Source: Artemisia argyi (lineage: Eukaryota > Streptophyta > Magnoliopsida > Asterales > Asteraceae). From it: a stretch of 64,000 nucleotides of DNA. The notes beneath the pieces were generated by a model that was not told the DNA's origin, did not search any database, and saw only the letters and a program-made list of their open reading frames with translations. Positions 1 to 11,223 of the stretch are shown here, in pieces. A program made the translations under genes and the position numbers. The number at the start of each line of letters is the position of its first letter. Positions within the stretch are counted from its first letter, which is position 1. The stretch spans positions 266,660,057 through 266,724,056 of the forward strand of contig CM060709.1 in the NCBI GenBank assembly GCA_030686995.1, given 5' to 3'.

Positions 1-250
1 ATCCTCAAGCTCATCCTGGACAAGCTACTCCTATAGCCTTTGTTAAGTACGATGATGGGGGTGATATCTATTATACCAATGACCGATGCCAGCAATAAAT
101 ATTATATTTAATTAAAGGTTGAAGGCTTTGAAGTTGAGTCGATGGGGTGCGCGTGATTTCAGGGTTCTATTAACTTTCAAGAGTTGCCCGGACTACATAC
201 AGTGTGATATAAGGCTTTTGGTTTCGCAAAAGAGAAAGAGATCGAGAGCA
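1..250 (+). pseudogene. METTL13-like methyltransferase pseudogene, 5'-truncated fragment
   Basis: A short piece of the same family seen at 5518-7010. With frameshifts it reads a segment ending FKSCPDYIQCDIRLLV, which matches the region just before the methyltransferase fold in plant METTL13-like proteins (SAM-dependent methyltransferases related to the eEF1A methyltransferase METTL13). Related blocks lie at 35238-35400, 38940-39060 and 41590-41750. A stop and at least one frameshift break it. The left end is cut by the window edge and the right end fades near the lysine/arginine-rich stretch at about 250. Family assignment is by motif recall. Confidence 0.5.
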
Positions 251-2047
251 AGTCTTGGGGTTTCAAATCGTTTATAATTAACTAAATTAAGAACAGGTTC
301 AACCGAATAAATATGGTGGTGTCCGGAGTCAACTAATATTTAGATAAATGTGCATTACAATCTTGGGTAGTTTGGGTAAAGCAACGCCAAAAGCATTTTG
401 CACTATGCTTATTTTGTTTTTGTGCCACAAACTTATTTATCTTATTTCTGTATTGAATTACATTGTGCCAAAAATAATAACATGGTGTACTTGTGTGAAA
501 CCACCATTCCATCTATTTTAGTTAATTTATTTCGGTTTGATAATTTTAAAAAAATACTAGTCGAGTACTCGCACATAATATCGGAAGTTTAGAGCGGCAA
601 ATAGTTTTAATATATTGTAGCACTATGATTAAGTGCTTAGTGTATGAATATTATTTATTGGGTCAAAATTTCAACTTTAAGTTGTCATAGAAAGAAAATA
701 TATGGATGACCAGTAAGACTAAATTAGCAATTTCATAGTTCTCACTTTAAGAGTTTATAAACAAATGTTGTTTGTACAATATAATACAACTTGACAAATA
801 GAAGTATCTTTTATCTTGTAAATTACGAGAATTACTGTCATATTTTCATTTTTAAAGTATGGTTACTATAGTGTGAATTTTGTATTCCCTTAACCCTAAA
901 TCATATTTAAAATCGTCAAACCTATATGATAACATGGATAAGAACGAAACTTTGTGTAAGGGTACGAAATGTGAATGTGAAATTAATAAAAACGCGCATG
1001 GTTTTAAATAATTTGCTTAAATAGCTATGCGAAGGTTGATACATATTAACGTACATTGAGACTAAATATAAATTACAAACTGCATAAAGATTAAATACTT
1101 TATATAAAACTTTACAAAAATATATACTTTGCTAAAGTGGTTTAATTGTAACTCTTCTTTGGTCACAGAGCCACGCGTTCCACGTTTCCCAGATTTACAT
1201 TTTTGGGTAACCAGTTTTTTACTATGGTTTTATGTGTGTCATTGACTACTCTTTTAGTAAGAAAATATGAAAGTAGCTTGATTTTGTTACCAAAAGGACA
1301 AGTATACAGTACTAGCAAGGGTGTTCAAATAAAAAATTGAGTACGTATCAGCATGTGGTTAGTAGTTGTGAACATTATTTTGATGTGGTATTCCATATAT
1401 GTTTTTTGTTTTCATAACCTGAGATTTGGATATGAAATGTACCAACTAATCTTATTAGGTAGATAATTCCTCCTAATTTGTTTTCTATGATTCCATTCAC
1501 AATCTCTAAAATTGACAAGCTCGAAAGATGACTACAAGTACCCAACTTAGTACATTAGACCCGATGGACAAAAAATTGATCCGAGAGCAGTTAATGGTAA
1601 AAACCCTAAATTTTAAATTTCTATTTTTTAACCTTTGTTATTGAAATATAATGTGATTCTTACTACATTATTGTGTTTTGATTTTGAAACAGCTGATTAT
1701 TCGAACTTGTTTTCAATTATTAGCTTTCTTGTTTGACAATGTATGGTGTTATTGGCTCAACATATACTTCTGAACGTTTTTGCCGACACTAGCATCTGTC
1801 CACCCTTATATTCATTGAAACCTTAGACTACCAATTACACAAAATATAAGAAAACGCTGACCATTTAAACTTGCGATAAAAAAATAAAAAAATAATAAAA
1901 ATAAAAAATAAATAAATAAAATAAAATGTTAACTTGCTTAAAACTTTTTAGATATGAAAAGCAGACATCCTTTCCAGTTTAATAAACCTTGAGACAAACT
2001 ATAATGAAAAACCTTTCATCGTTTGGATATTTGACTATTTGTGTCTA
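251..2047. other. Non-coding; left copy of a segmental duplication
   Basis: No credible coding frame. Positions about 240-790 are colinear with 40080-40380 and 41085-41380, for example around the shared phrase tgcattacaatcttgggtag. The copy at 40 kb carries about 680 bp of extra sequence. Positions 1170-1260 resemble 39480-39545, and 1380-1470 resembles the 3' flank of the F-box pseudogene at 35050-35130. A simple A/T-rich run sits at 1880-1930. Confidence 0.6.
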
Positions 2048-2331
2048 TGATACACCCTTGTTGGATAACTATCATAGTTTATTTATTATGTTTATTAGGA
2101 TAAGTGTTAAGTAATTGTTTAAGATATGTCTTGAGTCATGTTAGGATAAGTCTTATGTTTGTGAGAGTTATCTCATAAACTAGTATTTAAGTTGTCATAT
2201 GTTATCAATGAATCAATAAATCAAAGTTTAAGATAAACAAATCTCTAGTTCTTCTCTCTATTTTCTGACGGAGCCAGCACACGCTTGAAGTGGTGTCTTA
2301 TCCCGATACAACCCCTAAAAGGGTCGTATCA
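2048..2331 (+). repeat. 5' LTR of the TR-GAG element
   Basis: 284 bp with TG...CA-type ends (TGATACACCC ... GTCGTATCA). Apparently identical to 3117-3400. Confidence 0.88.
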
Positions 2332-2391
2332 ACTGGTGCTTTCATTGAGAGCTCTCGTTGAGAGGGTTTTTTTTAGGGTTCCAATTAATCC

Positions 2392-2424
<33 letters not shown>

Positions 2425-2504
2425 GTTCACCGGGTACTATTCACGAGTACTGTTCATCGGCACTATTCATCAGAAAATTTTTTTTGTTCTTCGAGTTATT
2501 ATTC

Positions 2505-3098
2505 ATGGAATCAGGCGGCAACGATCAGGACGCGGAAAACGCACTCTCTAAGCTTTTGCAAATGGGTACGGTGGCCGAATATGAGAGTGAGTTTGTGGTA
2601 CTTTCAAATAGAGTAATAGGGATCTCTGAATCTTTACTTACATCGTTTTATATCTCCGGACTTAAACTAAGGTTACAAATAGAACTATTGAGGGCAAGGC
2701 CTACAACTTTAGGAGAAGCTTTTTCTTTAGCCCATATAGTCGAGGCTCGTTTTGAGGCAATTGAAGAGAAAGAGATAGAGCGTATAATTGAAAAGAAATC
2801 AGATACTATTCCATCATTAAACATTGAATTTGCTTCACCTATTATTAAAGGGTACTTAGATGTTGATGAAGATATTGGTGTTGATGATGTTAGAAGCGCG
2901 ATAGACGGTGTTTTTGATATTGGTGAAAGTTTGGTTGTTATTCTAAAGTGGGCACATACCAGCACATCAAAGGCATTGTTATTATTGGTAACTTTTGAAA
3001 ACATGGATGTTGCCATGGGAATGGAGGCTAAAATTCAAAGAAAAACGTGGGATCCTGGAATCAAGATTTATTTAGACAACACCTTGAGGGCAAGGTGA
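2505..3098 (+). CDS. gag-like protein of the small LTR element
   Basis: The chosen ATG at 2505 gives about 197 residues and excludes the homopolymer-derived lysine tract that a longer frame would include. The first ~80 residues resemble the Ty3-type gag core, with the run LLTSFYISGLK, then a RPTTLGEAFSLA stretch, then EARFEAIEEKE. The middle is acidic. The C-terminus has WDPGIKIYLDNTLRAR, which I recall as a recurrent motif in plant Ty3 gag-pol linkers. There is no zinc knuckle or aspartic protease. The stop lies 18 bp before the 3' LTR. It would act in particle assembly if expressed. Confidence 0.6.
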   Translation: MESGGNDQDAENALSKLLQMGTVAEYESEFVVLSNRVIGISESLLTSFYISGLKLRLQIELLRARPTTLGEAFSLAHIVEARFEAIEEKEIERIIEKKSDTIPSLNIEFASPIIKGYLDVDEDIGVDDVRSAIDGVFDIGESLVVILKWAHTSTSKALLLLVTFENMDVAMGMEAKIQRKTWDPGIKIYLDNTLRAR

Positions 3099-3116
3099 TT
3101 TTGAAGGAGTGGGGAG

Positions 3117-3400
3117 TGATACACCCTTGTTGGATAACTATCATAGTTTATTTATTATGTTTATTAGGATAAGTGTTAAGTAATTGTTTAAGATATGTCT
3201 TGAGTCATGTTAGGATAAGTCTTATGTTTGTGAGAGTTATCTCATAAACTAGTATTTAAGTTGTCATATGTTATCAATGAATCAATAAATCAAAGTTTAA
3301 GATAAACAAATCTCTAGTTCTTCTCTCTATTTTCTGACGGAGCCAGCACACGCTTGAAGTGGTGTCTTATCCCGATACAACCCCTAAAAGGGTCGTATCA
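3117..3400 (+). repeat. 3' LTR of the TR-GAG element
   Basis: 284 bp, apparently identical to 2048-2331. Preceded by a purine-rich stretch (gaaggagtggggag) that fits a polypurine tract. Confidence 0.88.
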
Positions 3401-3760
3401 GCTTCGCAGAAATTGCATTCGACAAATACATATAGATTGGGTTCTTCCATTAATGGAATCACAAGAATGAACATGAAGTAGGGACCCACAAAACATCTCA
3501 AACAAGAGTATATCATTTAAAATGGGTGTTGAAAAGGGTGAGATGCAGCAAACAAAGAGTAAATTTTAAAAAAAATGTAAATCTATCCAAAATATCATGC
3601 TCATATGATTATTCATCAAGACTCTCGAGTTGCCATGAGGTGAGGATACAGTCTATGTTATTGAATTCACTTTTTTATTTTTGTGCTTATGATGTTCTCT
3701 GCATTTGCTTTTGTGTATATTCGATTACATGTTCATCTAAGTAAACTTCATGAGCCAACA
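3401..3760. other. Unassigned AT-rich sequence
   Basis: I see no coding frame with family character and no repeat shared with the rest of the window. A 72-codon open frame at 3526 has no recognisable features. Confidence 0.4.
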
Positions 3761-4623
3761 TCAAGACACAAAGTTTGACTTAATCTTTTTATTCAACTTT
3801 TTATTAGGTGATTAAATGTAAGAGATAACGCAGTTAGCATGCCCTGAACCTCTGGTTGGATCACTTTGGAAGTGTCTACTTGGAACTCAATAAGACACAA
3901 TAGAGCAAGATTTAGAGAGTATGCATCCAAATTCTTAACTAGTAGAGGTACAACACAACGCCTCATGTCGCATTAAATAGAATCCGAACAAGTTAAAAAA
4001 GTCAATCTTCGTTAGAAATCACACACCGCTCCACCAACCAAAACAAGTTCAACCCCTTCAACTTTTATCTCTGCATGGAATGCGGTATGAGTTTTCCCCA
4101 CAATTACGATACCAATTAGCTCATCTTCGTAATCAATTAAATAGTTATCATCTAAACCCTTTTCAACACAAACATGGGGTTGAAACAAATATATCATGTC
4201 CTGTAAGGCATTTTTACCCTCTAAGTGCTCAACTTCATCAATTGGTTTCTTAATATAATAACTTAGTTTAATTGTTTTGTTCATATTTAATATGAGCCTC
4301 GAAACAATTTCATGTTTCAGTATAAGCCTTTGCCTTCCTTGATCGGAATAGAACATAGAATCTCTTTCCTGGTCCTTGGGTACGATCAGTGTCGCCACAA
4401 TTGGTGTATCAGTCGACGCTGTGTTATTGGTGAGTTGATGACATAAACCTTGAAGTCGGGTACATAGATGTTTTCATTCAGTAAAGGGTTTCTCACGTTA
4501 TCCAGCTTCACAATCCTGCATGCGGTAAGTGTTCTAAAGGTTAGTAACTGAAGTTCTGCTAGAGCTCTTTCCATCTCTGCAAAAAAAACATACATGATTC
4601 CATTAGTAATACATAAGGGTGAT
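3761..4623 (-). pseudogene. METTL13-like pseudogene, left arm of an inverted duplication
   Basis: Read on the minus strand it gives a central block with RIVKLDNVRNPLL, then SDQGRQRLILKHEIVSRLIL, then YEDELIGIVIVGKTHTAFHAE. This matches the N-terminal half of plant METTL13-like proteins, ahead of the SAM-binding fold. Farther on, nucleotide similarity to 6139-6405 continues into the segment just before the SAM motif. Frames are broken near 4398 and 4015. It ends where the SAM-binding domain would start, so it is catalytically dead. It is the mirror image of 5518-6405. Confidence 0.65.
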
Positions 4624-5517
4624 GTGGCCGCTCTCCGGTCGTGATGGTGGTTGGCTTTGGCATTGCTATTTAATTAAGTTCTCTGGTGAAGTTGATTGTT
4701 CTACTAGATGTGCGGTGACTGTGGTGATGATAACACGATATTGTATGGTGCTTGAAAGTTTTGATGTAAGAGCGCTAGGTACCGTGACCCGAATTGACTT
4801 GAGCCAGTTTGCTACCTCAACGCCACATCAGAAATTTACTTAACTCACTCGCACACCAAAGCACCACCTCTCTCAAGAATTGAGTCAAAAAGGCCCCACC
4901 CACGATTTTTTTCTTTTCCATTTTCCCAAACCAACTAATTTTGTCAATCATTCAAATAAAAATACAAATTATATTCTTATTAAAAAGTTACCAAAAAAAT
5001 TTAGAAAAATGTTAAACTCGTTTACTCCAACCTTAACCCACTAAAAAGTCCGACAACCCACTAATAAAATTAAAAAATAAAAATAAACACTTATCTTCTC
5101 CGCAGTACCTGCAGACATACACACACAAAATAAAACACACACACGCATGCACCAAATCAACCCACAACCACTAAAAACCACATCACAAACACAAACCCAT
5201 TTTAAAAATACATTGAAAGACAAATAACACAAATACAAAACTAAAGCAAGCCACTAAACTCACTTAATCACTCGAGCACGCAAGGTGGGGGTGTCAGTAC
5301 CATGGTGCACCACTGGCGGCGCCAGTCTTTTTGAACCCTAGGATTAGAGGTAAGAGAGAGTGTGTGTGCAAATGAAAGAGAAGAAAAGTGATAAAAGAAG
5401 ACCGAGAGTATAATAATTCACGAGAAAGTTAATATGGTTCAGATTTTGGAATATGTGAAAAAGTAGAAATGCATTAATGAGAGTGTAAAACCACAATCAC
5501 CACCGCCAAGCGACGAA
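4624..5517. other. Spacer of the inverted repeat
   Basis: No recognised gene. Contains a CA-rich low-complexity stretch at about 5105-5200 and nothing else I can name. Confidence 0.5.
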
Positions 5518-7010
5518 ATCACCCTTATGTATTACTAATGGAATCACGTATGTTTCTTTACATAGATGGAAAGAGCTCTAGCAGAATGTGGGTTACTAAC
5601 CTAAAGGACACTATCTCTATGCAGGATTGTGAAGCTGGACAATGTAAGAAACCCTTTACTAAATGAAAACATTTAGGTACTCGACTCAGAGGTTCTTTAC
5701 GCTAAGCACCTTGAGATTTATGTCATTGACTTACCAATAACACCTGCATCTACTAATACACCAGTTGTGGCGAAACTGAGGAAAGGGATCCTTTGTTGTG
5801 TTCTGATCAAGGAAGGCAAAAGCTTATACCGAAATATGAGAATGTTTCTAGGCTTATCTTAATAATGAACAAAAAAACTGACCCGAGTTATTATACTAAG
5901 AAACCAATTGATGACGCTGAGGACTTGAGGGTAAAACTTGCCTTACATGACATGATACATTTCAACTCCAAGTTTGTGTTGAAAATGGTTTAGATGATAA
6001 CTATTTCATTGACTATAAAGATGAGCTAATTGGTATTGTTACTGTGGGGAAAAACTGATAGCACCTTCCATGGCGAGATAAAAATTGAAGGTAATGAACT
6101 TGCTGCGGTTAGAGAAGCAGCGCGTGATTTCCAAAAAAGATTGACCTTTTTAACTTGTCCATATTCTATTTAATGTGACATGAGGCTTCGTATTGTACCT
6201 CTACTAGTTAAGAATCTGGATGTAGATTCTTTGAATCTTGCTCTATTAAAACCTTTACATAAGATAGGTCTTATTGAGTTCCAAGTTGACACTTCTAAAG
6301 TGATCCAGCCACAGGTTCAGGGCATGCTAAATGCATTGTGTCTCACATCTAATCACATGTAAGAAAAGTTGAATAAGAAAATTAAGCCGAGATCTTTGTG
6401 TCTTGGTATTGGCTCAAGAAGTTTACTTAGTTTCTTAAAGAAAAAACTTAAGTTTTTAGTGGTTGGTGTTGAAAAGGATCACAAAATGGTGACTATTGCT
6501 GAACAGCTGTTAGGATTAGTTCAAGACGAATGCTTGGAGATACTCAAAGGTAATGCAATTTTTGTTCTTCCAGAAATTGTTTCCCCTCAAGGAGATAACG
6601 TCCCCCCAGAAGATGTTTTCTCCACTCCAGTATAAAACCAAGCTCTTTTCAAAGAAGTTTGACATTATTGTGTTTGGATGTTAACTTGGGTGTTAATAGG
6701 GTGGGGGGAAATCTTCACTAACCTCACATTTTATAAACCTAACACTTTTATAATGAGAGCAAAGTGGCATTGTTCTATGAAGGTTTATTGATTGTTAATG
6801 TTGATTGTCCATATTTCAAATTTTATTATGAGATTTTAAAGTTTGTCAAGAAGGCCTTCACCAAGTTCTACAGGATAAATATGCCAAGCAAGAATCAGTT
6901 TATCCTCATCGGAAAAGCCTATTCTGAAGTTAGTGGTGATCCCCTCTGCTAGTGGTGATGAAGAGGTTGGTGATGAAGGCATCTTAAATCTAATGATACA
7001 TTCAAAGCAA
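5518..7010 (+). pseudogene. METTL13-like methyltransferase pseudogene, the most complete copy
   Basis: Pieces in order: ATGGAAAGAGC after a splice-acceptor-like stretch (about 5570); SDQGRQKLIPKYENVSRLIL (5797-5860); an acidic block; RLRIVPLLVKNLDVDSLNLA (6182-6240); the SAM-binding core with LCLGIGSRSLLSFL and a VVGVEKD acidic loop (about 6400-6480); then GLLIVNVDCPYFKFYYE and a C-terminal KNQFILIGKAYSEV (6780-6935). This is the domain order of plant METTL13-like (At2g31740-type) proteins, which methylate eEF1A in the animal homologue. Multiple frameshifts and stops separate the pieces, and the post-motif acidic region is degraded. It was probably one gene copied several times here and since decayed. 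Assignment is by recalled motifs. Confidence 0.65.
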
Positions 7011-7329
7011 GTCCAGACGTACCTCATATGTTTTTTTGACTCGATCTTCGAAATTTGATCACACATGGTGATATCTTATGGTACCTTTCTAGCATGGTTA
7101 TGAAGATCAGGATCTTGATCGTAGGATCGTATGATCTTATGATCCTACATAAGAAAACCTTGCAAGATCGAAATAGGATCTTGAATAGCATAGGATATGA
7201 GTAAGATCGTAGGATCGCTATCAATCCCGATCCTGCTATAAACCCAATTTTTTATTTTTTATTTTTTTTATTAGACAACTTTTTCTTTAAGTTAGTCTAA
7301 ATTTTCAAACTTTATCCCAATGTTACTCG
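7011..7329. other. GATC-rich non-coding stretch
   Basis: Between about 7100 and 7230 there are many GATC/GGATC phrases on both strands (for example gatcgtaggatcg). This is probably a degenerate short repeat. No gene seen. Confidence 0.4.
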
Positions 7330-7656
7330 TAGGGGTGAGCATCGGGCCGGGCCCGTCCCGTCCCGACCCGATACCGAGAATCCCGATTTCGCCGGAAAAT
7401 CAAACCGACTCCCGAGCCGAAACCAGTCGGTTCGGTATCGGGACAGTCCCGATTGGTCGGGATCGGTAGGATTTGTCGGTTTTCTTTGTTGTTTTTTCGG
7501 TTTTCATCCCGTCCCGACCCGATATCGACAGTCCCGAGTCCCGATTAGCCGGAAAACGTAAACCGACTCCCGACCCATTTACTTATCGAAATCGGGCCGG
7601 CGGGATGGTCGGAATCAGGACGGGAGGCAGTAATCGGTCAGGTATGCTCAGCCCTA
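7330..7656. mobile_element. hAT-type MITE, TAGGGSTGAGCA family, copy 1
   Basis: 327 bp with inverted ends TAGGGGTGAGCATCGG ... ATGCTCAGCCCTA, flanked by a perfect 8-bp target duplication gttactcg (7322-7329 and 7657-7664). The interior is GC-rich with repeated tcccgacccg-like phrases. No transposase frame. The 8-bp duplication and TAGGG ends are typical of hAT elements. Confidence 0.9.
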
Positions 7657-8194
7657 GTTACTCGTATTTATGACCTTTAGTATTAGATTTTGGTTTAAAG
7701 AGGAAACTAAAAAGGTAATGATCTCGAAGAGGTAATGATTTGGTATTGAACTAAATTATTTATAGACGATTGAAAAATGAACTCTTAGTATTCTAGTATT
7801 TCTGTTACTACGTTGTTTAAATTATGATATTTTTTCATTTAATTTTGTCTATAATATTGTATGTTGTGTAGACTATATAGCACTACAAATCTTATGAGAA
7901 AATTGACATATTAATGGGGATCTTAATATCCCGATTTGATTCTATGAACTCGATATTGTGAAGACAAAAACGATCACAGATAAGATGGCTATATTGATAA
8001 CCTTGCTTTCTAGTATTTTATTCTCTTTGACTTTCCAGACTTCGAAAGGGGTTGTAATATTTGCAAGACTTATTTGATGTTTCTTTCATTTTCTAAGATT
8101 TGCATGAGACTTGCAATATGTGTCATTTTGTTTCTTTATTTCAACCGTGTCTCTCTCTTTACTGCTATTCTACATGTTTAGCTGGTTGTTAGAC
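7657..8194. other. Unassigned AT-rich sequence
   Basis: No gene, repeat or structural RNA recognised. Confidence 0.4.
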
Positions 8195-8485
8195 TGATAC
8201 GACCCGTTAAGGATAGTATCGAGATAAAGCACCTCTTTAAGCGAGTGCAGGCTCCTAAGAAATCAGAGAAGAAGAACAGATATATTTGTTGGCTAAAAAC
8301 TTGATAATTTCATTCATACGATGAGCTTAAATACTCGAAACAAGATAATCCTAAACGAAGACAAATACTTATCCTAATATGATATGACTTGAACACAGAC
8401 TCAACACATATCCTAAACACACTTCGACACTTATCCTAAACAGAAAGATAATTACGATAGTTATCCTAAACACAAACTGATGCAG
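8195..8485 (-). repeat. Diverged solo LTR related to the TR-GAG element
   Basis: On the minus strand it ends with a GTATCA motif and carries GGATAACTATC, repeated TTAGGATAAGTG phrases and a C-rich GCACTCGCTTAAAG block, in the same order as the LTR at 2048-2331. The plus-strand left edge TGATACGACCC is the mirror of that LTR's end. The second edge is uncertain and I find no target duplication. No internal region adjoins it. Confidence 0.6.
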
Positions 8486-9202
8486 GTGTTATCCTATTGG
8501 CTCGTTCCATCCCTTGAACCGCTGGTGTGTAACAGAAGCCAAAAGCAATTCTGCACCTATTCCATTTTGATTAATAAGTACATTGTGGTAGATAAGAAAC
8601 ATACATTGCATTTGTTGTTTTAGGTTATCTGTTGGCTGTTGCTATTGAATTGTTATTGCAAAAAATTCACTGTTGCCTTAAGAATAGCAGATAATTTGTT
8701 GACAGTTTAATCGTAGTAGGCTAGTAGCACAAACATACATTTTTGTCATTACATGTTGTGCGAGACTAGAATTGTGTTAAAAATATATGTAAATGAACTA
8801 GTGTGGTTTACAATATTCAAATCACGGTGTTCATACTAATAACTATAATTGTTTGTTCTTCGTATAATCTCGGAATGTTAAAAAATAGAATATCAAAATC
8901 AAAGTATATCGACCATATAAAGTACACGCTTTAGAAGTTCAAAATGTTGATTGTCATAAAAATTTCCAAATTCGCAATTGTATCTCTCATAAGTCATAAG
9001 AGTAAAAATGCTATTTAAAACTTATTCAACCAGACAAGCTTGGAGTGACCCTCGTCATCCATACTACAAGCATACTGCCACATATGATGTTCATGGTTCT
9101 AAGGCTACCTGCAGTAAGGGGTAGCGATCGACTGAATTGATCGATCAGGATGAGTCGATCGAGTGAGCATTTGGAGGATAAAGGTCGCAATCGCGATCGA
9201 GA

Positions 9203-9248
<46 letters not shown>

Positions 9249-9722
9249 TAGAATATGTATTTTTATGAGTATGTTTTTTGTAGTGTAGGTTGCCCTTACT
9301 AATGTACCCAATCGTTAGATAGATAAAGCTGACGTGGTAGTGAAATTGGGAGAGATTATCTCTCCTTACTGCATCCGGCCTAAAAGGCCCCGCAAAGGCC
9401 TCGCAAAGGCGTGAGGCTTGATCATGTCGTCACGCCGCCTTATGCCACATCTTTTTGTAAACTAAATATATATGAAATATGATATAAATATATAAATACT
9501 TTCATATTTATGATGTTCATTGGGAGTTAATAATCAGTATACGAGTTAGCCACGTCGAATCGTTTTCAGCACTAAGATGTTCATATTCGGCGACTATTCC
9601 TACAAACTTGTTGCAATCACGAGTCAACGTTGTCCACTTTTCCGTGATCATATCCTTGGTACGTTAGAATGATGCATGACGGTTGTATTCACTATGAACT
9701 TTTTGTTACGTTTGTTTTTATT
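8486..9722. other. Non-coding with simple repeats
   Basis: Contains a GATCG-rich block (9123-9200), a 27-T run followed by a GT run (9209-9249), and a block of CAAAGGC/GGCCT phrases near 9375-9440. I see no gene. Confidence 0.45.
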
Positions 9723-10372
9723 AATATATACGAATATGCATAAAAGAAATACAAGAGGGAATTGAAGTTGATTTTAATTTTTGAGAAAGCGATTGTTCAA
9801 TGTTGGGTGCGACTATCAACTTTGTTAACCAAATAATACTTCTGCTTTTAGAAAAGAAGAAGAGATAAATGAACTTATAATTAGAATCTAAAATGATAAC
9901 TTCATCAAAACAAGATGAAAATTTTAAGATTAGTATTTATAGTTAGGGCTGAGCATCGGGCCGGACCCAACCCGAACCCGAATCATCTCGAAACCGATTA
10001 CATGGAAAACCATAACTGAATCCCGTACCGAGTAGATGTCGGGTTGTGTCGGTTTCGGTTTCGTCCATTTTGGTCGGTTTTGCTTGTGTTTTCTCGGTTT
10101 TTGGCCGGTCCCGTCGTGACCCGTCCCGACCTGAAAACCAAATATGCTAACCCCCCCCCCCCCCCCCCCCCCCCGAGTATCGACCCGACTGTCATTGATT
10201 TGGTTTCGGGACGATCGGTATTTGTTGGGATTCGGTCGGTTGTCGGGAGTCGGTCGAGATTGCTCAGCACTATTTATAGTATACATTTTTAAATATTCCC
10301 ATTTACATCGATGAACTTTCTTTTAGAAGGTACATTCCATTAAAGAATTTGGTTAAACTAGTATTCAAAGTA
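9723..10372. repeat. Segmental duplicate of 39588-39888, interrupted by a MITE
   Basis: The phrase gagggaattgaagttgattt and about 280 bp around it recur at 39600-39888 in the same order. The copy here is split by the hAT MITE at 9944-10272. The other copy is the empty site, confirming the insertion. Confidence 0.75.
9944..10272. mobile_element. hAT-type MITE, TAGGGSTGAGCA family, copy 2
   Basis: 329 bp with ends TAGGGCTGAGCATCGGG ... TTGCTCAGCACTA and a perfect 8-bp target duplication tttatagt (9936-9943, 10273-10280). It carries a ~24-C tract at about 10151-10174. Same family as 7330-7656. Confidence 0.9.
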
Positions 10373-10530
10373 GGGATGAGCATGTGTTCGGAATCGGAAT
10401 TGGACCTAATGGATCCGGGAACCGAATTTTATGAAAAGTAAGAATTGTAAACCGAACCAAATAATGTTTTTGATTCCGGTTCCGGTTCTTCGGGTCTACC
10501 TAGCTAGGAACCGATTTTCTAAAACATAAA
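10373..10530. mobile_element. Truncated relative of the hAT-type MITE family
   Basis: Starts TAGGGATGAGCA, like the two MITEs above, followed by ttcggaatcggaattgg-type GC-richer sequence. No matching right end or target duplication, so it is probably a truncated copy. Confidence 0.4.
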
Positions 10531-10658
10531 ATAAAATAATTCTCATGTATTAATGAATTAGGCCATTAAAAAGCAACTAATATTTCAATTTTTTAAGCGT
10601 TTGCAACCATATGCATTTAAACCAATAAGATTGGCAAGTGTTTTACGAAGATATGTTA

Positions 10659-10913
10659 CTCCCTCCGTCCCAAAATTATAGTCCCCTTTTGACTTTTTCG
10701 GTCTTTATTTTTCAACTTTGACTTTAAATATTTTTGTTTATATTACATAATACTTGATGTAAAATATATGAATGGATTGAGTTTTAAATGTATTTTTCAT
10801 CGGTATAATTTTCATCAATTATTGTATAACACAAACAAAAATATTTAAAGTCAAAGTTGAGAAAGAAAGACCGAAAAAGTCAAAAGGGGACTATAATTTT
10901 GGGACGGAGGTAG
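10659..10913. mobile_element. Stowaway-type MITE
   Basis: 255 bp, TIRs CTCCCTCCGTCCC ... GGGACGGAGGTAG, flanked by TA on both sides. The terminal inverted repeats extend for about 80 bp, giving a long hairpin with an AT-rich loop. The paralogous units at 11133 and 11700 show the uninserted target. Ends and TA duplication match the Stowaway (Tc1/mariner) class. Confidence 0.9.
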
Positions 10914-11223
10914 TAATATTTAAAGCTTTGAAAGACAAATGTGTGTAAAAGATTTAAATATGTGACAACACTATGTAGCATAAATTGAATGTTTGTCATA
11001 TACTCATTATTAATTTGTGTGTATGAGAAAACTACAAAGTATGAAACAAGATGTAGGAAGTTTAGTCCGAAAGAAAACTATTATTTAGTTAGGTAGTTGA
11101 GATTAATGTCTAAGATTGGCAAATGTTTTATGAAGATATGTTAATATTTAAAGCTTTGAAAGGCAAATGTGTGTGAAAGATTTAAATAGATGACAACACT
11201 ATGTTTAGCATAAATTCCAAGTT

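Larger units (their letters stand above)
2048..3400 (+). mobile_element. Small LTR retrotransposon with gag only (TR-GAG type)
   Basis: Two 284-bp direct repeats (2048-2331 and 3117-3400) begin TGATACACCC and end GTCGTATCA and look identical by eye. Between them lie 785 bp with a primer-binding-site-like phrase (tggtgctttcattgagag) directly after the left LTR, a 28-A run at about 2393-2420, and one gag-like frame. There is no protease, reverse transcriptase or integrase, so mobility would depend on an autonomous relative. The flanks gtcta (left) and gcttc (right) do not match, so no target duplication is visible despite the identical LTRs. Confidence 0.85.
3761..6405. repeat. Large inverted repeat of METTL13-like sequence
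   Basis: Left arm 3761-4623 (minus copy), spacer 4624-5517, right arm 5518-6405 (plus copy). The innermost matched phrase is ccattagtaatacataaggg (left) and its reverse complement at 5518-5541. The outermost is tcaagacacaaag (left) and its reverse complement near 6394-6405. Arms are about 0.87 kb, diverged by point changes and small indels. A transcript across it could fold into a long imperfect hairpin. Confidence 0.8.

Noticed and set aside
2285..2551. 88-codon frame overlapping the gag-like ORF
   Set aside because: Crosses the LTR/PBS and the A28 run; the other frame carries the gag features.
7100..7230. GATC-rich block as a functional site cluster
   Set aside because: No consistent spacing or palindromic order; likely a decayed short repeat.
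9930..10292. Open frames on both strands with poly-Gly or poly-Pro
   Set aside because: They are translations of the C tract inside the hAT MITE 9944-10272.
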